Below, in pieces: positions 6,497 through 14,361 of a DNA stretch of 18,017 nt. The DNA is from Dehalococcoidia bacterium (GTDB lineage Bacteria > Chloroflexota > Dehalococcoidia > Tepidiformales > Tepidiformaceae): contig VXRS01000058.1 in NCBI GenBank assembly GCA_009838385.1, forward strand, positions 1-18,017. The letters run 5' to 3'. Numbering within the stretch: position 1 is the stretch's first letter; each line of letters starts with the position of its first letter. Under the pieces are notes generated by a model. It saw only the letters and a program-made list of their open reading frames with translations. It was not told the origin of the DNA and did not search any database. The translations under genes and the position numbers were made by a program.

Positions 6497-9400
6497 CTAG
6501 CGGTCGCTCCGCCGCACTGCTCGCTCGCCGTTCTCCGTGAACACCACCCGCGACTTCTTACCACCGTGAATCTGTGGTTCCGCCGCCAGCTTCCGGCGCA
6601 ACAACTCCAGCGGTCCCCCTGGCTCGCAGAGTGACTCCGGCAGGCCGAGCACGTCGACGACAAGGGATCGGTCCAGCTTCTCCCGCGCTGGGTCCTCATC
6701 GATCTGGTCAAAGGGCAGGAGTCGCTCGTCGCTCAAGCGCTCAAAGGCTTGTTGGGCCCGCGCGTGCTGTTCGTCAGTCAAGGCTCGCACATCGAGACTG
6801 GGGATGTTCGGCATCGCAGTTACAGTGGTTGTACCCCGTCCCGACTGAGATTTGTTGGCATTCCACCAGTGCAGAAGCAGACCTAGCGTCGAGTTGCTCC
6901 AGAGAGAGAATGCATACTCGTGGTGGGAGTTGGCGAGCTTGACTGACGGCCAAGCCCGTCCGCCGATGCAGGGCTCCTCTGTCATTGCCACGACAAGCGA
7001 CTGCGAGTTGAACTGAAGATCAGAGTTGTAGTGTGCCCGGGTTGCGGTTGCCCAAATCCGAGCGGCTTTCTGATCAATCGCTTCTTGGGAGGTTCCCGGA
7101 CCGGCAGCTTTGATCTGCCCCTCCGAGTCGATTCCTACGACCAACTGCCGGGGTGGATACTGCCGCACTCCTTTCGCCTTCTGAGCCCAGAGCATCGGGT
7201 ACGTAGGGACCGGATGGATGGGAGGGGAGATCCGGTCGAACGGGCCCCGTATCCTGCCGTTTCGTTCGGTTTCTGTGATGTCGCGATGAACAGGCCCTCG
7301 ATCTCCGATGTGTCCAAGTTGCGCAACTGGGATCTCTATGTGAGAAGCCGCTGGTTGACCGAGTCCGACCAACCGTCCTTCCGAGAGTCGATATGCCACT
7401 TGTGCCAATTCAACATCGGCGATGCCGACAAGCGTCCACGGGCCACTGCTGGGGAGGGGGCATTCAAGCAGGTGACCGCAGTACTCCGTGCCTAGCAGGA
7501 GAGGGGTGGTCCCCAAGAGACCGTCGTCAAGCCTACGAATGTCGCCACGGTCGATTGCCGTTCGAATGGCAGTCGCAATTAGGTCTCCGTGATAGGTTGA
7601 TGTCGGCTGGTTGGCAAGTGTCACGAAGGTGCCACGCCGGGTTGGTGCATGATCCGGATCGGCCCTCTTCGCAACGACTAGGCACTCGGCCATGCCCGTG
7701 TCTCCCGAGAAGGAAGCGTCGTGGGATCCCGCTCCGGCGATCGTTACGGCGATCAGGCCGGAATAGTTGTCTCTCCACTGTTGGCGTACCGCTTCCCAGG
7801 ACTTCCCGCTGAGTGCGCTTAGGGGAAGCACTTCGGCTATCTGCCCCCCCGCTCGCACTTTCCGATGGCTTAGTTCGGTGAAAAAGGAGGCCAGACCTGC
7901 ATTGCCGTTGGCCGGCGACTGGCGGGCCAAACTCTTCTCTCTCTTGGCCATCGCCGTCTGTACTTCCAGTGGCGTCTCGAAAGCTGCGTAGGCTGGCAGC
8001 GGGACATCCCGGTGTTCCCCCTCGTGGTTCGTATTCCTTGTGAAGGGTGGATTCATGATTACGAGATCAAACCTGTTGTGGCCTACCCGGCTAATTAGGT
8101 CGTGCACGTCCTCGGGGCTGCGACCCCCTGCCGTTGTTGCCGCGGCTTGCTGAATCAGTCCTGCTTGCACTTCTGCTGCGAGTAATTCGTTTGACCCGAC
8201 AGCTACGGAGTGACTTTGCTGGTCGCCGTAGGGCATCGTGAGAAGGCACTCGCCGTCAAAGGGTGTGTCCGGATGCGAGCCTGCAAGCATCGCTGCGGTC
8301 AGGTGGACGGCGATGTTGAGCACGTCTAAGCCAACAAGGCCGTTTTTCATCAAGGGGCCATGCAGGGCTTTGGCATCTCCTCCGTGAATCTCGTGCAATA
8401 GGGAAAGTCGTTGATAAGCAGCTGATAGCAGTGTCCCCGTGCCACAGGCAAAGTCGCCAATTTGGACCGCTTCTAGGGTTCCGCCGTCCGCCCAGTCTGA
8501 TCCGCCGGGCGGGTCGTCTAGGGGCAGCGCGAGCGATGCAAGGAGGGCTGCACCTTCAGGACGTGTGTAGTTGGCGGCTAGGTATTTCCGGTCCGCGATC
8601 AGTCGCTGAAACACGATTCCCGTAAGGTCGTGCGACCGTGTGACACCGCCTTCCACAAGCCTTCTCGAAGTGAAGTAAAGGGGCCGGAGCACGTCGCTGG
8701 CCGTCTCGATTGGCATGACGGTCGGGTCGAGGAGTCGGCTCGCCGTACTGAAGATGGGCCAGTAGTTCCGCTCGAGAATGGCGGCCCACTCTGCCAACAG
8801 TTCGTCGCGTCTGAACGGCATTCGATGGAATGCATCCAGCGAGTGAACGGCCCGCAGTCGCTCTGTTTCTGGCCGGATCCTGAAGCCAGCCTGTGCCAGG
8901 GCCTCGTGAAAAATGAGCGCGTTGATGAGCACGGTCATTGCCATGCGTCTCGTCTGGCCGCTGGCGTCATCAGTCTGTTCCAGGATCTCGGCCACCTGAA
9001 CACCCCGGTCTTCTCCAACTCGGGGGTGCAGCGTGGAGAAACGGTCTGCCGCGTCGTTAATCCCACCTGCGAGTACGTCTGCCAGCTCGTCGACTCGCTG
9101 CCCAGGTGTGGCTGCCCTTCTGACAAGCATCGCGAGGTCCTTGAGCCCGCCTCGAAGCCATCCTCCCGTAGGCAAGCGTTCTCCCCCGTGTTCCTGGTCC
9201 TTGATGCGGGTGTACAGCGCGTATTCGAAAGCACTCGTCTCTCGTATCGCCTGCCGGAGCGATGCGCCATCCAAGACGGCGAGTTCCTCGGGGTAGACCA
9301 ACGCGATAGCAGTCTCGATGTCGTGTTTGCTGCCGACGGGTCGGCTCCCTAGCCGGCCGATAGCGGACTCCTCAGCTCCTCCGTAGTTCGCGTGGTGCTT

Positions 9401-9580
9401 GGCCTCGATTGCTACCGGCCAGCCAGCCGGCTCAAGCACGAGCACATCCGGGCGCCCTCGCTCACCTACGAGCACGTCCCCGGTACGGTCAGCCTTTACG
9501 CTCCAGCCCCGGCGGAGCTGGGTCAGCTCCTCGCCTAGCGCAACGTTGACAGTCTGCTCGTGGGTGCCGTCCTCAGGCAT
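6497..9580 (-). CDS. Single-chain restriction-modification enzyme (PD-(D/E)xK nuclease + N6-adenine methylase), type IIG-like
   Basis: This 1027-residue protein seems to carry all restriction-modification functions in one chain. Residues 1-90 have a PD-(D/E)xK nuclease pattern: RPDVLVLE with Asp45, then AIEAK with Glu59 and Lys61. Residues 90-310 are mainly helical. Residues 315-640 are a gamma-type adenine-N6 methylase: a lead-in with ANYTRPE (336-342), SAM motif I DFACGTG (376-382) and catalytic NPPF (510-513) after FDLVIM. Residues 640-1000 are less conserved and probably include the DNA target-recognition domain. This order, nuclease-linker-methylase-specificity, is that of type IIG/IIL enzymes such as MmeI, and the length fits. 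A BREX PglX-like methylase is less likely because of the nuclease motif. No separate specificity or motor gene lies nearby. A hand count of bases 8401-8460 gives 33/60 G+C, below the catabolic genes, suggesting acquisition. There is no Shine-Dalgarno before the ATG; a TAGACT box 6 bases upstream suggests a leaderless message. Confidence 0.82.
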   Translation of the reverse strand: MPEDGTHEQTVNVALGEELTQLRRGWSVKADRTGDVLVGERGRPDVLVLEPAGWPVAIEAKHHANYGGAEESAIGRLGSRPVGSKHDIETAIALVYPEELAVLDGASLRQAIRETSAFEYALYTRIKDQEHGGERLPTGGWLRGGLKDLAMLVRRAATPGQRVDELADVLAGGINDAADRFSTLHPRVGEDRGVQVAEILEQTDDASGQTRRMAMTVLINALIFHEALAQAGFRIRPETERLRAVHSLDAFHRMPFRRDELLAEWAAILERNYWPIFSTASRLLDPTVMPIETASDVLRPLYFTSRRLVEGGVTRSHDLTGIVFQRLIADRKYLAANYTRPEGAALLASLALPLDDPPGGSDWADGGTLEAVQIGDFACGTGTLLSAAYQRLSLLHEIHGGDAKALHGPLMKNGLVGLDVLNIAVHLTAAMLAGSHPDTPFDGECLLTMPYGDQQSHSVAVGSNELLAAEVQAGLIQQAAATTAGGRSPEDVHDLISRVGHNRFDLVIMNPPFTRNTNHEGEHRDVPLPAYAAFETPLEVQTAMAKREKSLARQSPANGNAGLASFFTELSHRKVRAGGQIAEVLPLSALSGKSWEAVRQQWRDNYSGLIAVTIAGAGSHDASFSGDTGMAECLVVAKRADPDHAPTRRGTFVTLANQPTSTYHGDLIATAIRTAIDRGDIRRLDDGLLGTTPLLLGTEYCGHLLECPLPSSGPWTLVGIADVELAQVAYRLSEGRLVGLGQPAASHIEIPVAQLGHIGDRGPVHRDITETERNGRIRGPFDRISPPIHPVPTYPMLWAQKAKGVRQYPPRQLVVGIDSEGQIKAAGPGTSQEAIDQKAARIWATATRAHYNSDLQFNSQSLVVAMTEEPCIGGRAWPSVKLANSHHEYAFSLWSNSTLGLLLHWWNANKSQSGRGTTTVTAMPNIPSLDVRALTDEQHARAQQAFERLSDERLLPFDQIDEDPAREKLDRSLVVDVLGLPESLCEPGGPLELLRRKLAAEPQIHGGKKSRVVFTENGERAVRRSDR

Positions 9581-9586
9581 GGAGGG

Positions 9587-9592
9587 AGTCTA
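9587..9592 (-). promoter_or_regulatory. -10 box for leaderless start of the methylase-nuclease
   Basis: TAGACT on the minus strand is followed by CCCTCC and then the ATG, which puts the expected RNA start at the ATG itself. CCCTCC is the opposite of a Shine-Dalgarno sequence. The -35 is not recognisable. Confidence 0.4.
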
Positions 9593-9636
9593 GGGCGAGA
9601 TGGTGTCACGCGCCCTTTGCCGGGGCAGCCCGCCCC

Positions 9637-10188
9637 CTACCCCACCGGCGCCTTCGGGAACTCGTAGACCGGCGGCTTGCCGCCCCGCTTCGCCTTGCTT
9701 GCCGGGAGCGACTCCGTCCGCTTCGTCCACTCGTCCGGCGACCAGCCCCAGTTGCTGATGATGCGGTAGTGCGAGATGCGCCACTTGTCCCCGTCCGGCA
9801 CGAACGTCCCCTGGTACAGGCCCCCGCCCAGGCCGCCGTGCCCGCCGGACGTCATGAAGTAGGCGCTCAGCTCCGCGCTCGAGCAGTCCTCCGCCACGTT
9901 CACCTGCACGTTCGCCGAGTGGTGCCCGCCCGAAAGCGTCGGCTCCGCGCTCGAATGCGGTCCGTACAGCTCCCGCATCGCCTCGCGGCCCTCGAACCGC
10001 AGGTCATCCATCGTCCCCGGTGGGAAGTTGATGACGTCCAGCACCGCGTCCTCGTGGAACACGTCCAGGATGCCGTCCGTGTAGCCGATATCCATGTTGT
10101 AGAAGTACTCGTTGAAGGTGCTGATCACCGCTCGCTCCGCCTCCAGGCGGGCGACTCGTGCGCGCAGTTCCGCAAGCTCGTCCGACAT
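9637..10188 (-). CDS. SnoaL/NTF2-like family protein
   Basis: This 183-residue protein begins with a short coiled-coil-like helix (ELAELRARVARLEAERAV) and continues with the cone-shaped alpha+beta pattern of the NTF2/SnoaL family: FNEYFYNMDIG...DGILDVFHEDAVLDV, a GREAMRELYG helix, then GHHSANVQVNV, AELSAYFMT and the terminal KWRISHYRIISNWGW strands. Related proteins act as dehydratases, isomerases or hydrolases on small hydrophobic ligands; the Asp and His residues in these segments sit where scytalone-dehydratase-like members keep catalytic groups. The C-terminal 30 residues are a basic, Pro-rich tail. The ATG at 10188 is chosen because GGAG lies about 9 bases upstream. It is divergent from the second P450 across a 159-base gap and precedes the methylase gene on the same strand. 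Its likely role is in the same catabolic route, with unknown ligand. Confidence 0.82.
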   Translation of the reverse strand: MSDELAELRARVARLEAERAVISTFNEYFYNMDIGYTDGILDVFHEDAVLDVINFPPGTMDDLRFEGREAMRELYGPHSSAEPTLSGGHHSANVQVNVAEDCSSAELSAYFMTSGGHGGLGGGLYQGTFVPDGDKWRISHYRIISNWGWSPDEWTKRTESLPASKAKRGGKPPVYEFPKAPVG

Positions 10189-10284
10189 CGCAATTCGCTC
10201 CTGTTTCCGGTTGTCGCGGAGGATGGACCGCCCGCCGACCCTTCGCAAGACCCCGATCCCCTCGCGTCGCCCCTCACTGTTGCG

Positions 10285-10312
10285 TTGACACGCCCCGCGA
10301 GCGGCCTAGACT
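10285..10312 (+). promoter_or_regulatory. Promoter of the second P450
   Basis: TTGACA (10285-10290), a 16-base spacer and TAGACT (10307-10312) make the best sigma70-type promoter in the window. RNA would start near 10319, 29 bases before the ATG at 10348, leaving room for the GAGG ribosome site at 10339-10342. The -35 box is a full consensus. Confidence 0.65.
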
Positions 10313-10347
10313 CGCTTGCAAGACCATCCCCCTGCGGCGAGGCGACC

Positions 10348-11667
10348 ATGACGGCTCCAACTGAAGCTCCCATCATCGAACCCGGCGAGTTCCTTACCGA
10401 GGATCACCGCCTCGACCCCTTCCCCCTCTACAAGAAGATCCGCGACTGGGAGCCCGTCTACCACGACCGCCTCCAGAACCGCTTCTTCGTCAGCCGCTAC
10501 GAGGACATCTGGGACGCCTACAAGCGCAGCCGTCCCGGTGGCGACTTCACCCGCGGCGTGTACGACATGCAGGGGAAGTACGACTTCGGTTCCGAGTCGC
10601 CCCTCGGCGAGACCATCCTCGACATGGGCGAAGGTCCCGAGCACCGCTGGAGCCGCGGCATCGTCGCCGGTGAGTTCGTCGGCAAGAAGCTCGTCACCTG
10701 GCTCCCCGTCATCGAGGAGACCGCCGCCGAGATGATCGAGCAGTTCTCGCAGGAAGCCGCCGAGGACCTCGCCTCGGGCATCTCGAAGCAGGGCGAGATC
10801 GACCTGGTCACGCAGTTCAGCCAGCGTTTCCCCATCCGCGTCATCGCCGGGATGCTCGGCCTCCCCCGCGAGGACTTCGACTACTTCGAGAGCATCTACA
10901 ACACCCTCTTCGCCGGCATGGGCTACGGGCGCGCCTACTTCCGCTCCGCCGAAAAGGCGAAGTTCGCGCTGCACGACTACCTCACGCCCATCATCGCCGA
11001 CCGCCGCGCCAACCCCCGGACCGACCTCATCTCCAAGTTCGTCACGGCCGAGATGTCCGGCGAGATGATGACCGACCACCAGATCAAGTCGTTCGTCGCC
11101 CTCCTCCTCGTCGGCGGCGGCGACACCACCCACAAGGCCATCGACTCCATGTGGTGGAACCTGCTCAACAACTACGAGCAGTACGAGGCCGTCCGCGACG
11201 ACCCCGAGCTGATGGACCGCGTCTTCACCGAGATGCTCCGCTTCGATGGCTCGAACCACTACCAGCCGCGGCGCGCCACCCGCGAGACTGAGCTCGGCAA
11301 CCGCGTCATCCCCTACGGCGCCAACGTCGCCCTCTGCCTCGGCTCCGGCAACCGCGACGAGCGCGTCTTCAAGAACCCCGACCAGTTCAACATCTTCCGC
11401 GACGACCTCTACTTCGGGAAGGAGCTGCGCGTCGGCTACTGGCAGGACGGCGTCGCCAGCCACCTCGGCTTCGGCCAGGAGCGGCACTTCTGCATGGGCT
11501 ACGCCATGGCCCGCCAGGAGGCCGTCATGGCTGGCAAGATGCTCCTCCAGGTCCTCAAGAATCCGCGCCTCAAGGACGTCCCCAACGACGGCATCGTCTT
11601 CCCGCCCCCGGGCAAGGGCGGCGTCCGCGGCGTCACCCACCTGGAAATCCAGTTCGACGTTTCCTGA
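10348..11667 (+). CDS. Cytochrome P450 (second of two)
   Basis: This 439-residue soluble P450 monooxygenase has the I-helix motif GGGDTT at 256-261, the ExxR pair EMLR at 295-298 and the haem loop FGQERHFCMG at 374-383 with Cys382 as iron ligand. The second glycine of the usual FGxGxHxC is replaced by Glu (FGQERHFC). As in the other P450 of this window, an extra stretch (LYFGKELRVGYWQDGVAS) lies between NIFRDD and the haem loop, so both belong to one P450 family or to sister families; elsewhere they differ clearly. The ATG follows a GAGG site. It is expressed from its own consensus promoter and diverges from the NTF2-like gene. No ferredoxin or reductase gene is adjacent. Substrate is unknown. 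Confidence 0.95.
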   Translation: MTAPTEAPIIEPGEFLTEDHRLDPFPLYKKIRDWEPVYHDRLQNRFFVSRYEDIWDAYKRSRPGGDFTRGVYDMQGKYDFGSESPLGETILDMGEGPEHRWSRGIVAGEFVGKKLVTWLPVIEETAAEMIEQFSQEAAEDLASGISKQGEIDLVTQFSQRFPIRVIAGMLGLPREDFDYFESIYNTLFAGMGYGRAYFRSAEKAKFALHDYLTPIIADRRANPRTDLISKFVTAEMSGEMMTDHQIKSFVALLLVGGGDTTHKAIDSMWWNLLNNYEQYEAVRDDPELMDRVFTEMLRFDGSNHYQPRRATRETELGNRVIPYGANVALCLGSGNRDERVFKNPDQFNIFRDDLYFGKELRVGYWQDGVASHLGFGQERHFCMGYAMARQEAVMAGKMLLQVLKNPRLKDVPNDGIVFPPPGKGGVRGVTHLEIQFDVS

Positions 11668-11739
11668 GTCCGGCAGTAGTGGTTCCCTCCCCACCGATTC
11701 CGCCGCGAGGGATGAGGTCGTGCGCGAGCGCTGATTGAG

Positions 11740-11782
11740 GCCGCGCGGGGGCAGGTGCAACCCTCTATCATGCCCGCGCGGC
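11740..11782 (+). repeat. 10-base inverted repeat around a -10-like TATCAT
   Basis: The arms GCCGCGCGGG (11740-11749) and CCCGCGCGGC (11773-11782) are perfect complements separated by 23 bases. The spacer contains TATCAT (11766-11771), a possible -10 box for the ABM-like gene at 11850. There is no T-run after it, so it is not a Rho-independent terminator. It may be an operator or an RNA stem in the leader region. Confidence 0.4.
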
Positions 11783-11849
11783 GCAGGCGTTCTCCCCACG
11801 CGGCGATAGCCGTCCGAGCGCGCCAAATTCAGCCGGCCCAGAGAAACGA

Positions 11850-12257
11850 ATGGCCACCATCCTCGCCCACATCAAGATCAAGGAAGGCAAGGAAGCCCGC
11901 TTCGAGGAGCTCGAAGGCGAGCTCTGGCGCGACACCCACGCCAACGAGTCGAACGTCCGCCGCTACGAGTTCTGGCGCGGCGCCGAGAAGGGCTCCTACT
12001 ACGGTCTGCTCTCCTTCAACAGCTACAACGGCTTCATCGAGCACCAGGCCAGCCCCCACCACGAGGACTCCGGCCTCGGCGAGGTGATCGAGGGCATCCA
12101 GCTCGAGTGGATAGACCCGGTTCCCAGCGCTTCCGACCTTGCCACCACCGATACCGAGCCGCTCTTCGAGGGCGCAAACGACCTGCAGAAGCAGTATCAC
12201 GCCAACTTCCAGCCCGACGTTCAGGACTGGTGGAGGGCGCTCCGCGCAGGGGCGTAA
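11850..12257 (+). CDS. ABM-fold (dimeric alpha/beta barrel) protein, putative monooxygenase
   Basis: This 135-residue protein starts with ATILAHIKIKEGKEARFEEL, the first strand and helix of the antibiotic-biosynthesis-monooxygenase / dimeric alpha-beta-barrel fold, followed by NVRRYEFWRGAEKGSYYGLLSF, NGFIEHQASPHHE and LEWIDPVP, the later strands and helix. Such proteins form dimers that oxygenate, isomerise or bind aromatic or polyketide-like compounds, often without cofactor. The final 40 residues (after IDPVP) extend beyond the usual roughly 95-residue domain and contain an aromatic segment, VQDWWRALRAG. The start has only a weak ribosome site (AGAGAAA), but the fold begins directly after the Met. 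It follows the P450 by 182 bases on the same strand and probably works in the same pathway. Confidence 0.75.
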   Translation: MATILAHIKIKEGKEARFEELEGELWRDTHANESNVRRYEFWRGAEKGSYYGLLSFNSYNGFIEHQASPHHEDSGLGEVIEGIQLEWIDPVPSASDLATTDTEPLFEGANDLQKQYHANFQPDVQDWWRALRAGA

Positions 12258-12352
12258 CCCCGCCGAACGTATTGCCAAGCGCTATGCGCATCCGCCAGAA
12301 TCGCCGCGCCTTGTGGTCAGCGATCGCTGGCCGGGGAGCGTGAGGGGGAGAC

Positions 12353-13297
12353 ATGCGGACTTACATCATCCGCCGCCTCGTCGCCATTCCCCTCATGCTG
12401 CTGCTCCTCTCCCTGGTCCTTTTCCTGCTGATCTGGACGCTGCCGGGTGACGCCTCCTTCTCTGCCGCCCTGAGCATCTCGGACGTCCCCAATCTCGAAG
12501 TCGCCCGCGAAAGGCTCGGGCTCGATCGCCCCTGGTACGTTCAGTACGGGGACTGGCTTGGCGGCATCTTCGTGGGTGACCTCGGCGAGTCGCTGACGCC
12601 CCCGCACGACTCCATCATGGGCTCCGTCAAGGAGCGCCTGCCGAAGACCCTCGAGGTTGGCCTGTTAACGATCCTTCTGTCGGCGGCCCTCAGCGTTCCC
12701 GTGGGCGTGATTTCGGCTGTGAGGCGCAACAAGCCCGAGGACTACCTGCTGCGAGCGGGCACCATCCTCGGCATCTCCGTTCCCAACTTCTGGACGGGAA
12801 CGCTGATCATCATCTACGCCTTCGTGTGGTTCGACTGGAATCCGATCCAGGACTGGGTCGACTTCACCGAGGATCCCCTCAAGAACCTCGCCATCGTCAT
12901 CTTTCCCGCGGGCGTGCTGGCCTACGCGGGGGCCGCCTACACGGCCCGCATCATGCGCTCGGCCATGCTCGAGGTGCTCCACTCGGACCACGTTCGCACG
13001 GCGCGCGCGAAGGGGTTGCGCGAGCGGGTCGTCATCTTCCGGCACGTCTTCCGGAGTGCCCTCATCCCCGTGCTGACGGTGGTGGGTCTGCAGCTCGGGA
13101 CCATCCTCGGCGGAGCCATCGTGGCCGAGCAGATCTTCGCCATCCCCGGCATGGGCCTCTTCGCGCTGGAGCGGGTCATAGCGCGGGACTACCCCGCGGT
13201 CCTCATGGTCACCATGATCTTTGCCGCGATGTTCATGATCGTCACCCTCCTGGTTGACGTCCTCTACACCTACGTCGACCCGCGGATCAGGTACTAA
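12353..13297 (+). CDS. Peptide/nickel-type ABC transporter permease (DppB-like)
   Basis: This 314-residue inner-membrane protein is the first permease of an oligopeptide-family importer. It has about six membrane segments (roughly 8-30, 103-124, 139-160, 180-199, 236-260, 285-306), the N-terminal MRTYIIRRL..IP opening typical of DppB/OppB proteins, RLGLDRPWYVQYGDWLGG, and a cytoplasmic EAA loop at about 214-232 (VRTARAKGLRERVVIFRHV) that docks on the ATPase. The C-terminal AEQIFAIPGMG...DYPAV and LYTYVDPRIRY are also typical. The start is supported by GGGGGAG just upstream. The next gene starts 2 bases after its stop, so it is the first gene of a permease operon. The transported compound cannot be told; family members carry peptides, but also other small organic molecules. 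Confidence 0.95.
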   Translation: MRTYIIRRLVAIPLMLLLLSLVLFLLIWTLPGDASFSAALSISDVPNLEVARERLGLDRPWYVQYGDWLGGIFVGDLGESLTPPHDSIMGSVKERLPKTLEVGLLTILLSAALSVPVGVISAVRRNKPEDYLLRAGTILGISVPNFWTGTLIIIYAFVWFDWNPIQDWVDFTEDPLKNLAIVIFPAGVLAYAGAAYTARIMRSAMLEVLHSDHVRTARAKGLRERVVIFRHVFRSALIPVLTVVGLQLGTILGGAIVAEQIFAIPGMGLFALERVIARDYPAVLMVTMIFAAMFMIVTLLVDVLYTYVDPRIRY

Positions 13298-13299
13298 CG

Positions 13300-14247
13300 A
13301 TGAGTGACGCGTCGGAAGCGGCCACCACCCCGGCATCGGGCTCCCTCCTGGAGCAGGAGTATGCGATCCCGCCGCAGCAGCGGTTCAATCCGCTGCGCTG
13401 GGCACGCCGTGAGCCGGCAGGCGCCCTCGGCGTCATCGTCATCATCATCGTCGGGTTCATGGCGGGCGCCGCGCCCGTTTTGAACACGACGAATCCGGAC
13501 ACGCTGGAGTCGTTCACACCGCACGTTCTCGTCGGGCCGAACAGTGATTACTACTTCGGCACTGACCGCCAGGGGAGGGACCTCTGGTCGAGCGTGCTCT
13601 ACGGCGGTCGTATCTCCCTCAAGATCGGCATGGCGACCGTGCTCGTGGGGACGGTCGGGGGCACGCTGCTGGCTCTCATCGCTGGCTTCCTCGCCGGCGC
13701 CGTCGACTTCGGCCTGAGCCGCGTGGCCGACATGCTCTTCGCCGTCCCCTCCCTCCTGTTAGCCATGATCATGGACATCGTCCTGGTGGATAAGCTTCCC
13801 GACTTACCCGCCCTGCCGGCGGAGGAGTTGGCGCGTGTGCTGGCGATCGCGTTCTTCTTCATGCCCGGCGCCTTCCGCATCATGCGAGGGTCGGTGCTGG
13901 AGCAGCGCAGCGCGCAGTATGTGGAGGCCGCCACGCTTATCGGCGCGGGCCAGTTCCGCATCATGCTGCGCCACATCCTCCCCAATATCACCGGCCTCAT
14001 GATCGTGCTCACCACCATCAGCCTGCCCGCCGCCATCCTCACGGAGGCCACGCTGTCTTTCCTGCTCGGGTCTGACGCACCGTCGTGGGGGGCCGAGCTC
14101 AGCGGCGACTCGCGCCAGTTCTTCAGGCGCGCGCCCTGGCTCGCCATCTTCCCCGGCGCGGCCCTGGCGCTTACGGTGTTCGCCTTCAACATGTTCGGCG
14201 ACTCGATCCGCGATACCCTCGACCCCCGATTGCGGGGCCGTATCTAG
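13300..14247 (+). CDS. Peptide/nickel-type ABC transporter permease (DppC-like)
   Basis: This 315-residue protein is the second permease, partner of the DppB-like protein. It has a 40-residue cytoplasmic N-terminus, a first membrane segment at about 42-60, then FGTDRQGRDLWSSVLYGGRISL (86-107), a signature of DppC proteins, further membrane segments, the EAA loop YVEAATLIGAGQFRIMLRH (207-225), and the closing EATLSFLLG..APSWG (249-263) and FNMFGDSIRDTLDPRLRG (296-313) motifs. The ATG is 2 bases after the stop of the upstream gene, with AGG in that gene's last codons, so translation is likely coupled. It is followed after 114 bases by the binding-protein gene. Confidence 0.95.
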   Translation: MSDASEAATTPASGSLLEQEYAIPPQQRFNPLRWARREPAGALGVIVIIIVGFMAGAAPVLNTTNPDTLESFTPHVLVGPNSDYYFGTDRQGRDLWSSVLYGGRISLKIGMATVLVGTVGGTLLALIAGFLAGAVDFGLSRVADMLFAVPSLLLAMIMDIVLVDKLPDLPALPAEELARVLAIAFFFMPGAFRIMRGSVLEQRSAQYVEAATLIGAGQFRIMLRHILPNITGLMIVLTTISLPAAILTEATLSFLLGSDAPSWGAELSGDSRQFFRRAPWLAIFPGAALALTVFAFNMFGDSIRDTLDPRLRGRI

Positions 14248-14271
14248 CCGCGAACTGCCCCCCTGGACCCG

Positions 14272-14301
14272 TTGAAACGCGATCCCCGCAGGGGTTATTG
14301 T
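14272..14301 (+). promoter_or_regulatory. Possible internal promoter for the binding protein
   Basis: TTGAAA (14272-14277), an 18-base spacer and TATTGT (14296-14301) lie in the 114-base gap before the binding-protein gene; a GGAGGG ribosome site precedes its ATG by 7 bases. Extra transcription of the binding protein relative to the permeases is common in such operons. Confidence 0.4.
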
Positions 14302-14361
14302 GCGCGCCACAGCATCTGCTAAACGCTCCGGCAAACTATCGCGAGCGGGGAGGGCACTGAG

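Noticed and set aside
6497..9580. BREX PglX or type I HsdM methylase
   Set aside because: The N-terminal PD-(D/E)xK pattern and lack of partner genes (pglZ, brxC, hsdR, hsdS) fit a single-chain enzyme better, although a distant relation of the methylase part remains possible.
11740..11782. Inverted repeat considered as a terminator for the P450
   Set aside because: The loop is long and no T-run follows either arm on the plus strand.
10306..11826. A 506-codon open frame on the minus strand
   Set aside because: It mirrors the second P450, whose I-helix, ExxR and haem motifs are intact; the product is a low-complexity Val/Glu/Asp/Gly sequence.
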